DNA of 64,000 nt from Herbaspirillum rubrisubalbicans. Lineage in GTDB: Bacteria; Pseudomonadota; Gammaproteobacteria; Burkholderiales; Burkholderiaceae_D. Below, piece by piece: positions 8,656 to 17,884 of this stretch (position 1 is its first letter; every line of letters begins with the position of its first letter). Made by a program: the position numbers and the translations under genes. The stretch is from the NCBI RefSeq assembly GCF_003719195.1, contig NZ_CP024996.1:4712001-4776000 (forward strand), given 5' to 3'. The notes beneath the pieces were generated by a model. That model did not search any database. It was not told where the DNA came from and saw nothing but the letters and a program-made list of their open reading frames with translations.

Positions 8656-9357
8656 TCAGGCCACCGCCACCAGCCGATCCAGCTTCTCGCCATCGGCCAG
8701 CAGGCTCTGGCTATCGGAAGCATGGACGATGCGTCCACGATCGAGCACGATGGCACGCTGGGTCAGGGACAATGCCATGCGCGCATGTTGTTCCACCACG
8801 ATCACCGACATACCTTCGTCACTGACCAGGCGGCGGATCACCTTGAGCAATTCCTGCACGATGATCGGCGCCAAGCCCTCCATCGGTTCATCCAGCAACA
8901 GGATGCTGGGGCTGACCATCAGCGCGCGCGCAATGGCCAGCATCTGCTGCTCACCACCGGAGAGCTGGTTGCCCATGTTGTGGCGGCGCTCGTGCAGGCG
9001 CGGGAATATCTCGTAGATCTTTTTCAGATCCCACTTGCCGCCGCGTTCCACCACCGTCAGGTGCTCTTCCACCGACAGCGAGGGAAACATGAAACGCTCC
9101 TGCGGCACCCAGCCCAGGCCGGCATGGGCGCGCTTGTGGGTGGGCACACGCACGATGTCGCCGCCGCGCCAGCGGATGCTGCCGCCATGCATCCGGGTCA
9201 AGCCCATGAGCGTAATGAGCAGGCTGGTCTTGCCCACGCCATTGCGGCCCAGCAGGGCCAGGCTCTCGCCTTCGTGCATCACGAAGGACACATCTTCCAG
9301 TACGATGGACTCGCCATAACCGGCGGTCACCTTGTCCAGTGCCAGCAACTCAGGCAT
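8656..9357 (-). CDS. livF: ABC transporter ATP-binding protein LivF type
   Basis: 233-aa nucleotide-binding subunit. Walker A GRNGVGKTSL, signature LSGGEQQMLAIARAL, Walker B ILLLDEP, and switch-region His in VVEQH. ATG 9357 (MPELLALDKV) overlaps the end of livG by 8 bp. Last gene of livHMGF on the minus strand. Because no receptor is in this operon, it probably powers uptake for the orphan receptors at 73, 5263 and 17885. Confidence 0.92.
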   Translation of the reverse strand: MPELLALDKVTAGYGESIVLEDVSFVMHEGESLALLGRNGVGKTSLLITLMGLTRMHGGSIRWRGGDIVRVPTHKRAHAGLGWVPQERFMFPSLSVEEHLTVVERGGKWDLKKIYEIFPRLHERRHNMGNQLSGGEQQMLAIARALMVSPSILLLDEPMEGLAPIIVQELLKVIRRLVSDEGMSVIVVEQHARMALSLTQRAIVLDRGRIVHASDSQSLLADGEKLDRLVAVA

Positions 9358-10123
9358 GTTCGGCCTCCCCGAGATAGACTTCCTTGACCCGCTGGTCGGC
9401 CGCAATCTCGGCCGGCGTGCCCTCCACCAGCACCTTGCCGCCCACCAGCACGGTGATGCGTTCGGCGAAACGGAAGACCAACCCCATGTCGTGCTCGATG
9501 AAGACGATGGTGACATCGCGCGGCAATTGCGCAATCACCTCGAAGAGTTCGCGACTCTCGGCCGCAGGGATACCGGCGGCCGGTTCGTCCAGCAGCAAGA
9601 CCTTGGGCCGGGTGGCCAAGGCCAGCGCGATCTCCACCAGACGCTGCTTGCCATAGGCCAGGCTGCGGGTGATGCTGTTGGCTTCCTGCTCCAGCCTGAG
9701 CGAGGCCAGCAAGGCCATGGCTTCGTCCACCACCTCGGTCTGGCTGGCCACGGTCTGGTACCACTTGTATTGCAGCCCGCGTCGCTCCTGGATGGCCAGC
9801 ACCACCGACTCCAACACAGTGAGACCGGCGAACAAGGTATTGATCTGGAAGGTACGCGTCATGCCGCGCTTGACGCGTTCGTGCTGCGCCAGCGCCGTGA
9901 TGTCTTCACCGCCGAACCAGACCTTGCCACTGCTGGGGGCAAAGCCGCCGGTCAAGAGGTTGATGAAGGTGGTCTTGCCCGCCCCGTTGGGACCGATCAG
10001 CGCATGACGCGCGCCCGGCGTGAAGGTGAGCGAAACCTCGCTGTTGGCCACGAAACTGCCCCAGCGCTTGGAGAGGTTTTCGGTGCGCAGTGTGGTGTCT
10101 GCGGTGCTTGAAGTGGGGTTCAT
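9350..10123 (-). CDS. livG: ABC transporter ATP-binding protein LivG type
   Basis: 257-aa ATPase. Walker A GPNGAGKTTF, a signature region of the LivG type without a canonical LSGGQ (LAYGKQRLVEIALAL), Walker B VLLLDEPAAG, switch His in FIEHD. The start MNPTSSTADTTLRTENLSKRW overlaps the end of livM by 4 bp, and the end overlaps livF by 8 bp, so the subunits are translationally coupled. Confidence 0.92.
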   Translation of the reverse strand: MNPTSSTADTTLRTENLSKRWGSFVANSEVSLTFTPGARHALIGPNGAGKTTFINLLTGGFAPSSGKVWFGGEDITALAQHERVKRGMTRTFQINTLFAGLTVLESVVLAIQERRGLQYKWYQTVASQTEVVDEAMALLASLRLEQEANSITRSLAYGKQRLVEIALALATRPKVLLLDEPAAGIPAAESRELFEVIAQLPRDVTIVFIEHDMGLVFRFAERITVLVGGKVLVEGTPAEIAADQRVKEVYLGEAEHA

Positions 10124-11157
10124 GCGCGGCCTCCCTTGAAGAACTTGTCACGCAGCAGCACCAGGCCACCGAGCAGACCGCCGCGGGCGAACAGCACGAT
10201 GACGATCAGCAGCAGGCCGATCCAGAATTGCCAGTAGGCCGGATCAAGACCGGACAGATAATCCTGCGCCAGCATGTAGACCAGTGCACCCACCAGGCCG
10301 CCATAGAGGCGACCGGTGCCACCCAGCACCAGGATGATGAGCAGCTCGGCCGAGCGCGGAAAGCCCAGCACATCCAGCCCCACGAACTGCGTGGTCTGCG
10401 CCAGCAAGGCGCCGGCCACACCGGCCACGGCGGCGGCCACCGTGAAGATCACCACCAGGCGCCGATTGACGTCGGCGCCGATGGCCGGCATCCGGCGCGC
10501 GCCTTCGCGAATGCCGCGCAGGCCCAGACCGAAGGGTGAATTGACCAGGCGCCGCAACACCACGAACAGCAGGAACAGCACCGCAAGGCTGTAGACATAG
10601 GCGACCCGCCCGGTCAGGTCGAATTCGAACACACCGAAGATCTTTTCCATCACCATGCCGGACAGACCATCGACACCGCCAGTGATGAAGGCCGCCTTGT
10701 TGGCCGCCTCGAACAGCATCAGGCCGATGCCTAGCGTGACCATCAGGCGCGTCAGGTCGGCCCCGCGCACCACCAGGAAGCTGACCAGAAAACCGCCGAT
10801 AGCCGCCACCAGCGCCGCCAGCAACAGACCGCTGAGGGGTTCGCCCCAGCCATGCGCGGCCAGCAGGCCGGCAGTGTAGGCCCCCAAGCCGAAGAAGGCG
10901 GCATGACCCAGCGAGACGATGCCGGCATAGCCCAGGATCAGGTCCAGCGAGAGCGCAAAGAGGCCCATGATCATGACCTGGCTGATCAGCACGAGGTAAT
11001 CCGGGAAGAGGAAATAGGCGGCCACCGGCAGCAGCCAGAACACGATTTCCAGCGGCTTCCAGCGGTCGTTGGGCAGATGCAGGGCAGGCTTCATGGCGGG
11101 CTTTCCGGTGTGCACGGCGGCGGGTAACGGGGTGGGAGTCGAGTTGACGATGCTCAT
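10120..11157 (-). CDS. livM: ABC transporter permease LivM type
   Basis: 345-aa inner-membrane permease with a soluble N-terminal tail of about 35 residues (TPLPAAVHTGKPAMKPALHL), then 8-10 hydrophobic segments. It contains the family stretch YAGIVSLGHAAFFGLGAYTAGLL and the C-terminal GGTGRLYGGLVGALVY. Overlaps livH and livG by 4 bp each. It forms the channel with LivH. Confidence 0.92.
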   Translation of the reverse strand: MSIVNSTPTPLPAAVHTGKPAMKPALHLPNDRWKPLEIVFWLLPVAAYFLFPDYLVLISQVMIMGLFALSLDLILGYAGIVSLGHAAFFGLGAYTAGLLAAHGWGEPLSGLLLAALVAAIGGFLVSFLVVRGADLTRLMVTLGIGLMLFEAANKAAFITGGVDGLSGMVMEKIFGVFEFDLTGRVAYVYSLAVLFLLFVVLRRLVNSPFGLGLRGIREGARRMPAIGADVNRRLVVIFTVAAAVAGVAGALLAQTTQFVGLDVLGFPRSAELLIILVLGGTGRLYGGLVGALVYMLAQDYLSGLDPAYWQFWIGLLLIVIVLFARGGLLGGLVLLRDKFFKGGRA

Positions 11158-12020
11158 CCACGCCTCCGCATCAGGCCGGCCGGGAACAGGATCAGCAGCA
11201 CCACCATCAGGCCATAGATGACGAAGGCGCCGATTTCCGGCACGTAGTACTTGCCGGCCACATCGAACACGCCCAGCAGGATGGCCGCCAGCAGCGGACC
11301 CTTGATGGTACCGGCACCGCCCACGGCCACCACCAGCAGGAAGTAGACCATGTACTTGACCGGGAAGCTCGGGTCCAGCCCCAGCACGTCGATGCCCAAG
11401 CCGCCGCCCAGGCCGGCCAACCCGGAACCCAGCGCGAAGGTCAGGCTGAATACACGGCTGACGTTGATGCCCAGGCCGGCTGCCGCCACCTGGTTATCCA
11501 CCGAAGCACGAATCTGCGCGCCGAAACGGGTACGTTCGATCAGCAATCCCAACGCCACGGTGACGATCACCACCACCCCGATCAGGAACACTCGATAGGC
11601 CCCCACGTCCAGACCAAGCAGCGATACCTGCCCGCGCAGCCAATCCGGCAGCACCACCGGTTGCTGGGTCGGGCCCCATTGCCAGGTGGCGCCGGCCACG
11701 GCCATGAAGGTCAGGCCGATGGAAAACAGCACCTGGTCCAGGTGGCTGGCCTTGTAGAGACGGCGATACAACGAGCGTTCCAGCACCAGGCCGACGATGG
11801 CCGCCGCCAGGAAGGCCAGCGGCAGCGTGACCAGGAAGGGAACGCCCATGCGATTGAGCAGCGTCACGCAAACATAGCCGCCCAGCATGGCGAAGGCACC
11901 ATGCGCCAGGTTGATGAAGTTCATCATACCCATGGTCACCGACAGGCCCACGCTGATGAGGAACAAGAGGCTGCCGTAGGCGATGCCATCGAAGAGCACA
12001 CCGATGAAGTTGCCTAGCAT
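11154..12020 (-). CDS. livH: ABC transporter permease LivH type
   Basis: 288-aa permease, first gene of the minus-strand livHMGF operon. Family features: GIAYGSLLFLISVGLSVTMGMMNFINLAHGAFAMLG near the N-terminus and VVAVGGAGTIKGPLLAAILLG near the C-terminus; about 8 hydrophobic helices. RBS GGGGAGG precedes ATG 12020. Two liv modules in the window differ: this one has separate LivM and LivG and no receptor of its own. Confidence 0.92.
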   Translation of the reverse strand: MLGNFIGVLFDGIAYGSLLFLISVGLSVTMGMMNFINLAHGAFAMLGGYVCVTLLNRMGVPFLVTLPLAFLAAAIVGLVLERSLYRRLYKASHLDQVLFSIGLTFMAVAGATWQWGPTQQPVVLPDWLRGQVSLLGLDVGAYRVFLIGVVVIVTVALGLLIERTRFGAQIRASVDNQVAAAGLGINVSRVFSLTFALGSGLAGLGGGLGIDVLGLDPSFPVKYMVYFLLVVAVGGAGTIKGPLLAAILLGVFDVAGKYYVPEIGAFVIYGLMVVLLILFPAGLMRRRG

Positions 12021-12278
12021 GGCGCACCTCCCCGATGACGGTTACTGGGCGCGGCCGCACGCGGCGCGCAGTCATGATGCTGATGCATGATGCGAAGTGT
12101 CTCCTCTTCTGGCCTGCGGCTCTGTTTTTTGGTGGCCGCTTGGTATCAGGTTGTTTTCCCTTATTGTCTTGCTTTGCTTGCCGTCCTTGCTTGATGCATT
12201 TTCATGCGTGCGTTTGTCATTTTCATGGAAGGCGCAGCAGTGATGCCCCGCTACGCCTTCCTGTACGCGCTTACACGC
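12021..12278. other. Intergenic region between livH and pcaF
   Basis: 258 bp with no supported gene. A 19-nt-loop hairpin GGAAGGCG / CGCCTTCC (12227-12234 with 12254-12261) lies 18 nt beyond the pcaF stop on the minus strand, but no T-run follows it, so it is a weak terminator candidate. The livHMGF promoter must lie here or transcription must run on from pcaF. A repeated GCATCATG lies around 12080-12100. Confidence 0.4.
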
Positions 12279-13481
12279 TTAGACGCGTTCGATCACCATC
12301 GCGATACCCTGCCCCACGCCGATGCACATGGTGCACAGCGCGTAGCGGCCACCGGTGCGCTCCAGCTGATAGGTGGCGGTAGTGACCAGACGCGCGCCGC
12401 TCATGCCCAGCGGATGGCCCAGGGCGATGGCGCCGCCATTGGGGTTCACCCGCGCATCGTCATCGGCCACGCCCAGCTCACGCAGTACGGCCAGGCCTTG
12501 CGAAGCGAAGGCTTCATTGAGTTCGATCACGTCCATCTGATCAATGCTCATGCCCAGTTGCGCCAGCACCTTCTTGCTGGCCGGGGCCGGCCCCATGCCC
12601 ATGATGCGGGGCGCCACACCAGCGGTGGCCATGCCCAGGATGCGGGCGCGCGGCTTGAGCTGGTATTTTTCCACCGCTTCGACACTGGCCAGCAGCAGCG
12701 CACAGGCGCCATCGTTGACGCCCGAGGCATTGCCTGCCGTGACGCTACCATCCGGCTTGACCACGCCCTTCAGGCGGGCCAGGGCTTCCATGCTGGTGGC
12801 TCGCGGATGTTCATCCTGGGTCACGGTGATGGGGTCGCCCTTCTTCTGCGGGATCACCACCGGCACGATTTCCTGGGCCAGAGTGCCATTGGCTTGCGCC
12901 GCTGCGGCCTTGGCCTGGCTGCGCACGGCGAACTGGTCCTGGTCTTGGCGACTGACCTTGAAATCGACGGCGACGTTTTCGGCGGTCTCGGGCATAGCAT
13001 CCACCCCGTACTTCTGCTTCATCAGCGCATTGACGAAGCGCCAGCCGATGGTGGTGTCCTGGATCGCGGCCTGGCGCGAAAAGGCGCTGTCGGCCTTGCC
13101 CATGACGAAGGGGGCGCGGGTCATCGATTCCACGCCACCGGCGATCATCAACTGGGTTTCGCCGGACTTGATGGCGCGCGCGGCGGTGCCCAGCGCATCC
13201 ATGCCGGAACCGCACAGGCGGTTGATGGTGCTGCCCGGCACTTCCTGCGGCAGGCCTGCCAGCAAGAGCGACATGCGCGCCACGTTGCGGTTATCTTCAC
13301 CGGCCTGGTTGGCGCAGCCGAAGATCACATCATCGACCGCCTTCCAGTCCACCTGCGGGTTGCGCTCCATGAGCGCGCGCAGCGGCACGGCGCCCAGGTC
13401 ATCGGCCCGCACGTCCTTGAGCGCGCCGCCATAGCGGCCGATGGGGGTACGGATGGCGTCACAGATAAATACGTCTTTCAT
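12279..13481 (-). CDS. pcaF: 3-oxoadipyl-CoA thiolase (acetyl-CoA acyltransferase)
   Basis: 400-aa thiolase: cleaves 3-oxoadipyl-CoA to succinyl-CoA and acetyl-CoA, the last step of the beta-ketoadipate pathway. Nucleophile C90 in NRLCGSG; H356 in [12 protein letters not shown]386 in [17 protein letters not shown] also present. The start [19 protein letters not shown] and the insert [26 protein letters not shown] are typical of PcaF/PaaJ. It follows pcaIJ by 29 bp on the same strand, which fixes the role as pcaF rather than a biosynthetic thiolase. Confidence 0.93.
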   Translation of the reverse strand: MKDVFICDAIRTPIGRYGGALKDVRADDLGAVPLRALMERNPQVDWKAVDDVIFGCANQAGEDNRNVARMSLLLAGLPQEVPGSTINRLCGSGMDALGTAARAIKSGETQLMIAGGVESMTRAPFVMGKADSAFSRQAAIQDTTIGWRFVNALMKQKYGVDAMPETAENVAVDFKVSRQDQDQFAVRSQAKAAAAQANGTLAQEIVPVVIPQKKGDPITVTQDEHPRATSMEALARLKGVVKPDGSVTAGNASGVNDGACALLLASVEAVEKYQLKPRARILGMATAGVAPRIMGMGPAPASKKVLAQLGMSIDQMDVIELNEAFASQGLAVLRELGVADDDARVNPNGGAIALGHPLGMSGARLVTTATYQLERTGGRYALCTMCIGVGQGIAMVIERV

Positions 13482-13510
13482 GCATTCCTCTCAGCGATAA
13501 GAGTGACGGT

Positions 13511-14152
13511 TCAGGCAGCCGGGCGCAGCGGTGCGCCGGTCAGCTTCTGCAATTCCTCGAAGGACAGGCCTTCGACGATCTCGCGCACCTGCAGGCCTTG
13601 CGGGGTCACGTCAATAACGGCCAGGTCGGTATAGATGCGGTTGACGCAAGCGATGCCGGTGAGCGGATAGCTGCAGGCCTCCACCAGCTTGCTCTCGCCG
13701 GTCTTGGTCTGGTGATCCATCATCACGAACACCTGCTTGGCGCCGATGGCCAGGTCCATCGCGCCGCCCACGGCGGGAATGGCGTCCGGTGCGCCGGTAT
13801 GCCAGTTGGCCAGGTCGCCCTTGGCCGAGACCTGGAAAGCACCCAGCACGCAGATGTCCAGGTGGCCGCCACGCATCATGGCGAAGGAATCGGCATGGTG
13901 GAAATAGGAGCCGCCCGTCAGCAGCGTGACCGGCTGCTTGCCAGCGTTGATGAGGTCTTCGTCTTCCTCGCCGGGGGCCGGGGCCGGGCCCATGCCGAGC
14001 ACGCCATTTTCGCTGTGCAGGAAGATTTCCTTGTCGGCCGGCAGGTAGTTGGCCACCTTGGTGGGCAGGCCAATGCCCAGGTTCACGTAGGCGCCTTCGG
14101 GAATGTCCTGAGCCACGCGTGCGGCGATCTGTTCACGGGTAAAGCGATTCAT
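13511..14152 (-). CDS. pcaJ: 3-oxoadipate CoA-transferase subunit B
   Basis: 213-aa beta subunit of the heterotetrameric CoA-transferase that makes 3-oxoadipyl-CoA from succinyl-CoA and 3-oxoadipate. Catalytic glutamate E48 in the SENG motif (LHSENGVLGMGP). GIGLPT near the N-terminus and the ending LTGAPL are typical. ATG 14152 overlaps the stop of pcaI by 4 bp. Confidence 0.93.
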   Translation of the reverse strand: MNRFTREQIAARVAQDIPEGAYVNLGIGLPTKVANYLPADKEIFLHSENGVLGMGPAPAPGEEDEDLINAGKQPVTLLTGGSYFHHADSFAMMRGGHLDICVLGAFQVSAKGDLANWHTGAPDAIPAVGGAMDLAIGAKQVFVMMDHQTKTGESKLVEACSYPLTGIACVNRIYTDLAVIDVTPQGLQVREIVEGLSFEELQKLTGAPLRPAA

Positions 14153-14823
14153 TGCTGTGCCTCCTTGGTTTGCACGATCCGCTGCACGAAGATGCCGGGC
14201 GTGATGATGTTTTCTGGATCGAGCTGGCCCAGCTCTACCACGTCGTTCACCTGGGCGATGGTGCATTTGGCCGCCATGGCCATGATGGGACCGAAGTTGC
14301 GGGCGGTCTTGCGATAGACCAGGTTGCCCCAGCGGTCGCCGCGCAGCGCCTTGATGAGCGCGAAGTCGGCGTGAATGGGCGACTCCAGCACGTAATGACG
14401 GCCGTTGATCTCACGGGTTTCACGACCTTCGGCCAGCATGGTGCCGTAGCCGGTGGGGCTGAAGAAGCCGCCGATGCCGGCGCCGGCGGCGCGGATGCGC
14501 TCGGCCAGGTTGCCCTGCGGGGTCAGTTCCAGTTCGATCTCGCCGCTGCGATAAAGGGCGTCGAAGACCTGGGAGTCGGCCTGGCGCGGGAAGGAGCAGA
14601 TGATCTTCCTGACGCGTTTGGTCTTGAGCAAGGCTGCCAGCCCCGTTTCACCGTTGCCGGCATTGTTGTTGACGATAGTCAGGTCGCGCGCGCCCTGGGC
14701 GATCAGGGCATCGATCAGGGCCGAGGGCATCCCGGCATTGCCGAAGCCACCGATCATGATGGTGGCGCCATCATGGATGTCGGCCACGGCCTGCTCCAGG
14801 GAGTCAGAAATTTTATTGATCAC
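14149..14823 (-). CDS. pcaI: 3-oxoadipate CoA-transferase subunit A
   Basis: 224-aa alpha subunit. N-terminal GGFGNAGMPSALIDAL is the CoA-transferase family I signature; GGFFSPTGYGT and the NFGPIMAMAAK region also match. First gene of pcaIJF. PcaR-like boxes lie about 165 bp upstream. The ring-cleavage genes (pcaGH, pcaB, pcaC, pcaD) are not in the window. Confidence 0.93.
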   Translation of the reverse strand: MINKISDSLEQAVADIHDGATIMIGGFGNAGMPSALIDALIAQGARDLTIVNNNAGNGETGLAALLKTKRVRKIICSFPRQADSQVFDALYRSGEIELELTPQGNLAERIRAAGAGIGGFFSPTGYGTMLAEGRETREINGRHYVLESPIHADFALIKALRGDRWGNLVYRKTARNFGPIMAMAAKCTIAQVNDVVELGQLDPENIITPGIFVQRIVQTKEAQQ

Positions 14824-14986
14824 GTTGCTCTCACTTTAGATGCGGCGCCTGCAGCGCCTGCTGGATGCCTCGCCACACTTGCGGTTCTTGCGGTTGCCGT
14901 GCGGCCAGGCGGTTTCGGGCTTGCTCAAGACTTGTCTCGGTCGGTATTTTCGCGCATCCAGGGGCTGACGTTTTTTGCACCCCGAT

Positions 14987-15020
14987 GTTCGATCACCGAA
15001 CTAATGTTTGATTTTCGCAC
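14987..15020. promoter_or_regulatory. Pair of PcaR-like 15-bp boxes between pcaI and pcaR
   Basis: GTTCGATCACCGAAC (14987-15001, itself palindromic at the ends) and GTTTGATTTTCGCAC (15006-15020), starts 19 nt apart. Both resemble the 15-bp sequence that I recall for PcaR of Pseudomonas putida (GTTCGATAATCGCAC). The pair lies between the divergent pcaIJF operon and the pcaR gene, the expected place for control and autoregulation. The match is by eye. Confidence 0.65.
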
Positions 15021-15113
15021 AAAAAGAGTTTAGCGATCCGGCTTGACGGCCGTCAAGAAAAACCCGCAGGATGTGTTCGCTTGCCGCACAAAACGTTAAA
15101 ATCCTGACGCATC

Positions 15114-16091
15114 ATGACCGCCTCGGACCCGAGCCGTCCTGTCCTGACACACCAGCCCAGAGAGCCAACAGAGCCCATGTCCACCGCACCCGCTGCCAAG
15201 ACCCGCAAGACCGCTACTGCGGCCCCCACCAAGGTGACCAAGACTGGCCGCCCCAGCAAGGCCAAGACCAAGGATGCGGCCAGCGCCCCGGCCGAGCCGG
15301 AACGCGAGTTGAGCATCGCCGAAGAAATCGATGCCCTGACCGATCCCAGCTTCATGACCTCGCTGGCGCGCGGACTGGCGGTGATCCGTGCCTTCAGCGA
15401 TTCGCGCCGCAGCCTGACCATTGCCCAGATCAGCCAGAAGACCGGCATTCCGCGCGCGGCCGTGCGACGCTGCCTGCATACCTTGAAGCAGCTGGGCTAT
15501 GCCGATTCGGACGTCAACAATTTCTCGCTGCGGCCCAAGATTCTCACCCTGGGCTACTCCTATCTGTCATCCACCCCGCTGACCGTTTCTGCACAGCCCT
15601 ATCTGAACAACATCAGTCGCACCCTGGGCGAGTCCTGCTCGCTGGCGGTGCTGGACGACAACGAAGTGCTCTACGTGGCGCGTTCGGCCACCTCGCGCGT
15701 GATGTCGGTAGCGCTCAATACCGGCAGCCGCCTACCGGCCTATTGCACCTCGCTGGGCCGTGCCATGCTGGCCCATCTGCCGGACGACCAGTTGAAGGCC
15801 TACTTCGACAAGGTCAAGCTGCGCGCCCTGACCGACAAGACGGTGGTGTCGCAGAAACGCCTGCGTGACATCCTGGCCGGCGTGCGCGAGAACGGTTATG
15901 CGGTCATCGATGAAGAACTGGAAGTCGGACTGCGCTCGATTGCCGTGCCGGTACGCGGGGCCTCGGGCAATGTGCTGGCAGCACTGAACGTGGGCGCCCA
16001 GGCCGCGCGCGTGTCGGTGGCACAGATGGAAGAAGATATCCTGCCGGTGCTGCTGCGCGGTGCGCAGGAATTGTCAGTACTGCTGCCCTGA
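15114..16091 (+). CDS. pcaR: IclR family regulator of the beta-ketoadipate pathway (PcaR)
   Basis: Up to 325 aa. After a basic Ala/Lys-rich tail, the IclR winged helix (SLARGLAVIRAFSDSRRSLTIAQISQKTGIPRAAVRRCLHTL) is followed by YLSSTPLTVSAQPYLNNIS and the effector domain (LPAYCTSLGRAMLA ... GYAVIDEELEVGLRSIAVPV). This subgroup (PcaR/PobR/PcaU) responds to beta-ketoadipate, protocatechuate or 4-hydroxybenzoate. Divergent from pcaIJF, which supports PcaR. The start is uncertain: ATG 15114 or ATG 15177 (MSTAPAAKTRKT); neither has a strong RBS. Confidence 0.88.
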   Translation: MTASDPSRPVLTHQPREPTEPMSTAPAAKTRKTATAAPTKVTKTGRPSKAKTKDAASAPAEPERELSIAEEIDALTDPSFMTSLARGLAVIRAFSDSRRSLTIAQISQKTGIPRAAVRRCLHTLKQLGYADSDVNNFSLRPKILTLGYSYLSSTPLTVSAQPYLNNISRTLGESCSLAVLDDNEVLYVARSATSRVMSVALNTGSRLPAYCTSLGRAMLAHLPDDQLKAYFDKVKLRALTDKTVVSQKRLRDILAGVRENGYAVIDEELEVGLRSIAVPVRGASGNVLAALNVGAQAARVSVAQMEEDILPVLLRGAQELSVLLP

Positions 16092-16130
16092 AAAAACAGG
16101 TCCGCCCTGCTCGCTGAAGCAACGCGGACC
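16091..16130 (-). terminator. Possible terminator for the porin gene (leftward)
   Basis: Read on the minus strand, GGTCCGC / GCGGACC (16124-16130 with 16099-16105) encloses a smaller GCT/AGC stem and is followed by TGTTTTTTCAG. A second hairpin, GGCGCACTC / GAGTGCGCC (16173-16181 with 16193-16201), lies 20 nt after the porin stop but has no T-run. Both lie between the convergent pcaR and porin genes. Confidence 0.45.
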
Positions 16131-16221
16131 GAAGACAAAAACAGACTCTGCCTTTGTCATGCTGCGGATGTCGGCGCACTCCTCTGACATCTGAGTGCGC
16201 CATCCTCCTCAAGACCTTGCC

Positions 16222-17337
16222 TCAGAAGGTGTGCCGGATCCCCGTCATCACACCCAGTTGGTTCTTGCCCGCGCCCACGGAGCCACCGGCATCGATGGCG
16301 ATGGCCGAGGTGCCGCTGTTCTTGATGTAACCCAGCGAGGTGTAGAGTGCAGTGCGCTTGGACAGGCTATAGGTCAGGCGCGCCACCGACAGGGTGACAT
16401 CGTTGGGGCTGTTCTTCACATCCAGGCGCGAGACCTGTGCGTCCAGCACCAGGGCGGTGCTCAACGGATAGCTTACGCCCAGGTAGTAGAGGTCGGAGTC
16501 GGTATTGGTGTTGGCTGCCGCACGGGTACGCCGATCCACCACACCGCCGCCGATCTTGACGTCGCCGATCATGAAGTAGCCATTCAAGGTCACGCGCTGG
16601 TCCTTGTTGTCGCTACTGGTCAAACCGTTGGAGGCCCCGGTGTTGCCGTAGAGGATGTCATAGGAACTGGTCACGCCCCAGCCCTTGCCGTCATAACCGA
16701 GCAAGGCCGTGACCTGACGGCAGGCCTTGCTGTTGCCGGCCACTTCTCCAGGGCAGTTGGTGGCGGCGGGGCCGGCCGGACCAGCGGCATCGCGACCGAA
16801 GCTGTAGGTGGCCCCGAGCGTGAAGCCGCTGAAGCTGCCGAGGTAGCCGATGGCGTTGTCGCTACGGGCGTTGGGCAGATAGTTATCGATGCTGCCGATG
16901 GCGAAAATGTTGGGGCCCAGCACGTCGGTCTTCAACTGCGACAGGTAGGTCATGTTGACCTGGCGGCCCAGCGAGATCTGGCCCCAGTTACCCTTCAAGC
17001 CCACATAGGATTGACGGCCGAAGAGGCGGTTGCCCTGTCCCATGGCGCCGGTATCGGGAGCAAACCCGTTTTCCAGCACGAACAATGCCTGCAAGCCGCC
17101 GCCCAGGTCTTCGGTTCCCTTGAAACCGATGCGCGACGGGAAGGTACCGGTCAGCGAGGGCATCTTGAACACCGAATCGCCATTGGCGTTGGCATTGGTG
17201 GTATAGACCACGCCGGTGTCGATGATGCCGTAGATGGTCACCGAACTCTGGGCCAGGGCCGCGCCGGCACCGCCGGCATAGGTGGCGCAGGCGGCCGCCG
17301 CCAGGGCCACAGCGCGCAAGGTCGATTTTCTTTTCAT
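16222..17337 (-). CDS. Outer-membrane porin (Gram-negative general porin, betaproteobacterial type)
   Basis: 371-aa beta-barrel porin. Signal peptide MKRKSTLRAVALAAAACATYAGGAGAALAQ, mature start SSVTIYGIIDTGVVYTTNAN, the hallmark of Burkholderiales trimeric porins; ends in GIRHTF with the C-terminal Phe needed for barrel assembly. ATG 17337 has AGGAGGAG 5 nt upstream. Divergent from SBP3, with PcaR-like boxes in the shared 547-bp region, so it may serve as an outer-membrane entry for aromatic acids; substrate selectivity cannot be read from sequence. Confidence 0.92.
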   Translation of the reverse strand: MKRKSTLRAVALAAAACATYAGGAGAALAQSSVTIYGIIDTGVVYTTNANANGDSVFKMPSLTGTFPSRIGFKGTEDLGGGLQALFVLENGFAPDTGAMGQGNRLFGRQSYVGLKGNWGQISLGRQVNMTYLSQLKTDVLGPNIFAIGSIDNYLPNARSDNAIGYLGSFSGFTLGATYSFGRDAAGPAGPAATNCPGEVAGNSKACRQVTALLGYDGKGWGVTSSYDILYGNTGASNGLTSSDNKDQRVTLNGYFMIGDVKIGGGVVDRRTRAAANTNTDSDLYYLGVSYPLSTALVLDAQVSRLDVKNSPNDVTLSVARLTYSLSKRTALYTSLGYIKNSGTSAIAIDAGGSVGAGKNQLGVMTGIRHTF

Positions 17338-17884
17338 TACGTCTCCTCCTGAAATCATTGAATGTGATTGAACCGGTCTGCTGCCGGCGCACGCCCTCCT
17401 CAAGGCGGGCGCCGACGATTCGCCGCAGTCCGGCCGGGTCGTTGCCTCTGGTATTGCTGCTACTGCCTGTTGCGAATTCTGCGTTGCCCTGCGACACCGA
17501 CATGAAGCGCAGGCGAAAAGAGCCCCTGCCCCATGGTCAGCACCATCGGCATGATTGCTGCAGCGACGCATCCAGCGCCGCGTTCAAAATACGAGTTGGG
17601 CGGCGCCACCAGACGGCCACCGCAGAAAGAAGCGTCTCGTTACTTATTCGTTACTTATTATTTATAAATTTTTATTGGCTGTTCGATTACCGCACATCAG
17701 TTTGTTTACCGAACAGATGGTGCGATACTATTGTCGGCACCGAAGCTTTGTCAACAAGGCGAGCCAAGGAAGGGAAAACCATGCGTCGTCCGGCTGCAAC
17801 AGTCGACGCAGCAATGAGCCTATCGAGGCGGCTACAGAACCGCACGCTCATTGCCCCCCATCACTATCACAAAGGAGACTGACA
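17338..17884. other. Divergent regulatory region between porin and SBP3
   Basis: 547 bp without a supported gene. It contains a GC hairpin in the porin leader (GGCGC 17386-17390 with GCGCC 17409-17413, inner GCC/GGC), an A+T-rich tract around 17640-17680, two PcaR-like boxes at 17681-17714 and a candidate rightward promoter just downstream (TTGTTT 17702-17707, GATACT 17724-17729). The second box overlaps that -35. Open frames here look like chance frames: no RBS and no family resemblance. Confidence 0.6.
17681..17714. promoter_or_regulatory. Pair of PcaR-like boxes upstream of SBP3/porin
   Basis: GTTCGATTACCGCAC (17681-17695) and GTTTGTTTACCGAAC (17700-17714), starts 19 nt apart, exactly as at the pcaI-pcaR site. 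The first matches the P. putida PcaR 15-mer as I recall it at 13 of 15 positions. CTGTTCG and CGAACAG bound the pair as an inverted repeat. Suggests that the receptor and/or porin belong to the PcaR regulon. Confidence 0.6.

Noticed and set aside
12227-12261. Hairpin as terminator of pcaF
   Set aside because: Eight-bp stem with a 19-nt loop and no T-run on the minus strand; too weak to call a terminator.
17358-17882. Possible small gene in the porin-SBP3 gap
   Set aside because: The frame crosses the operator region and the SBP3 RBS, has no RBS of its own and shows no sensible protein composition.
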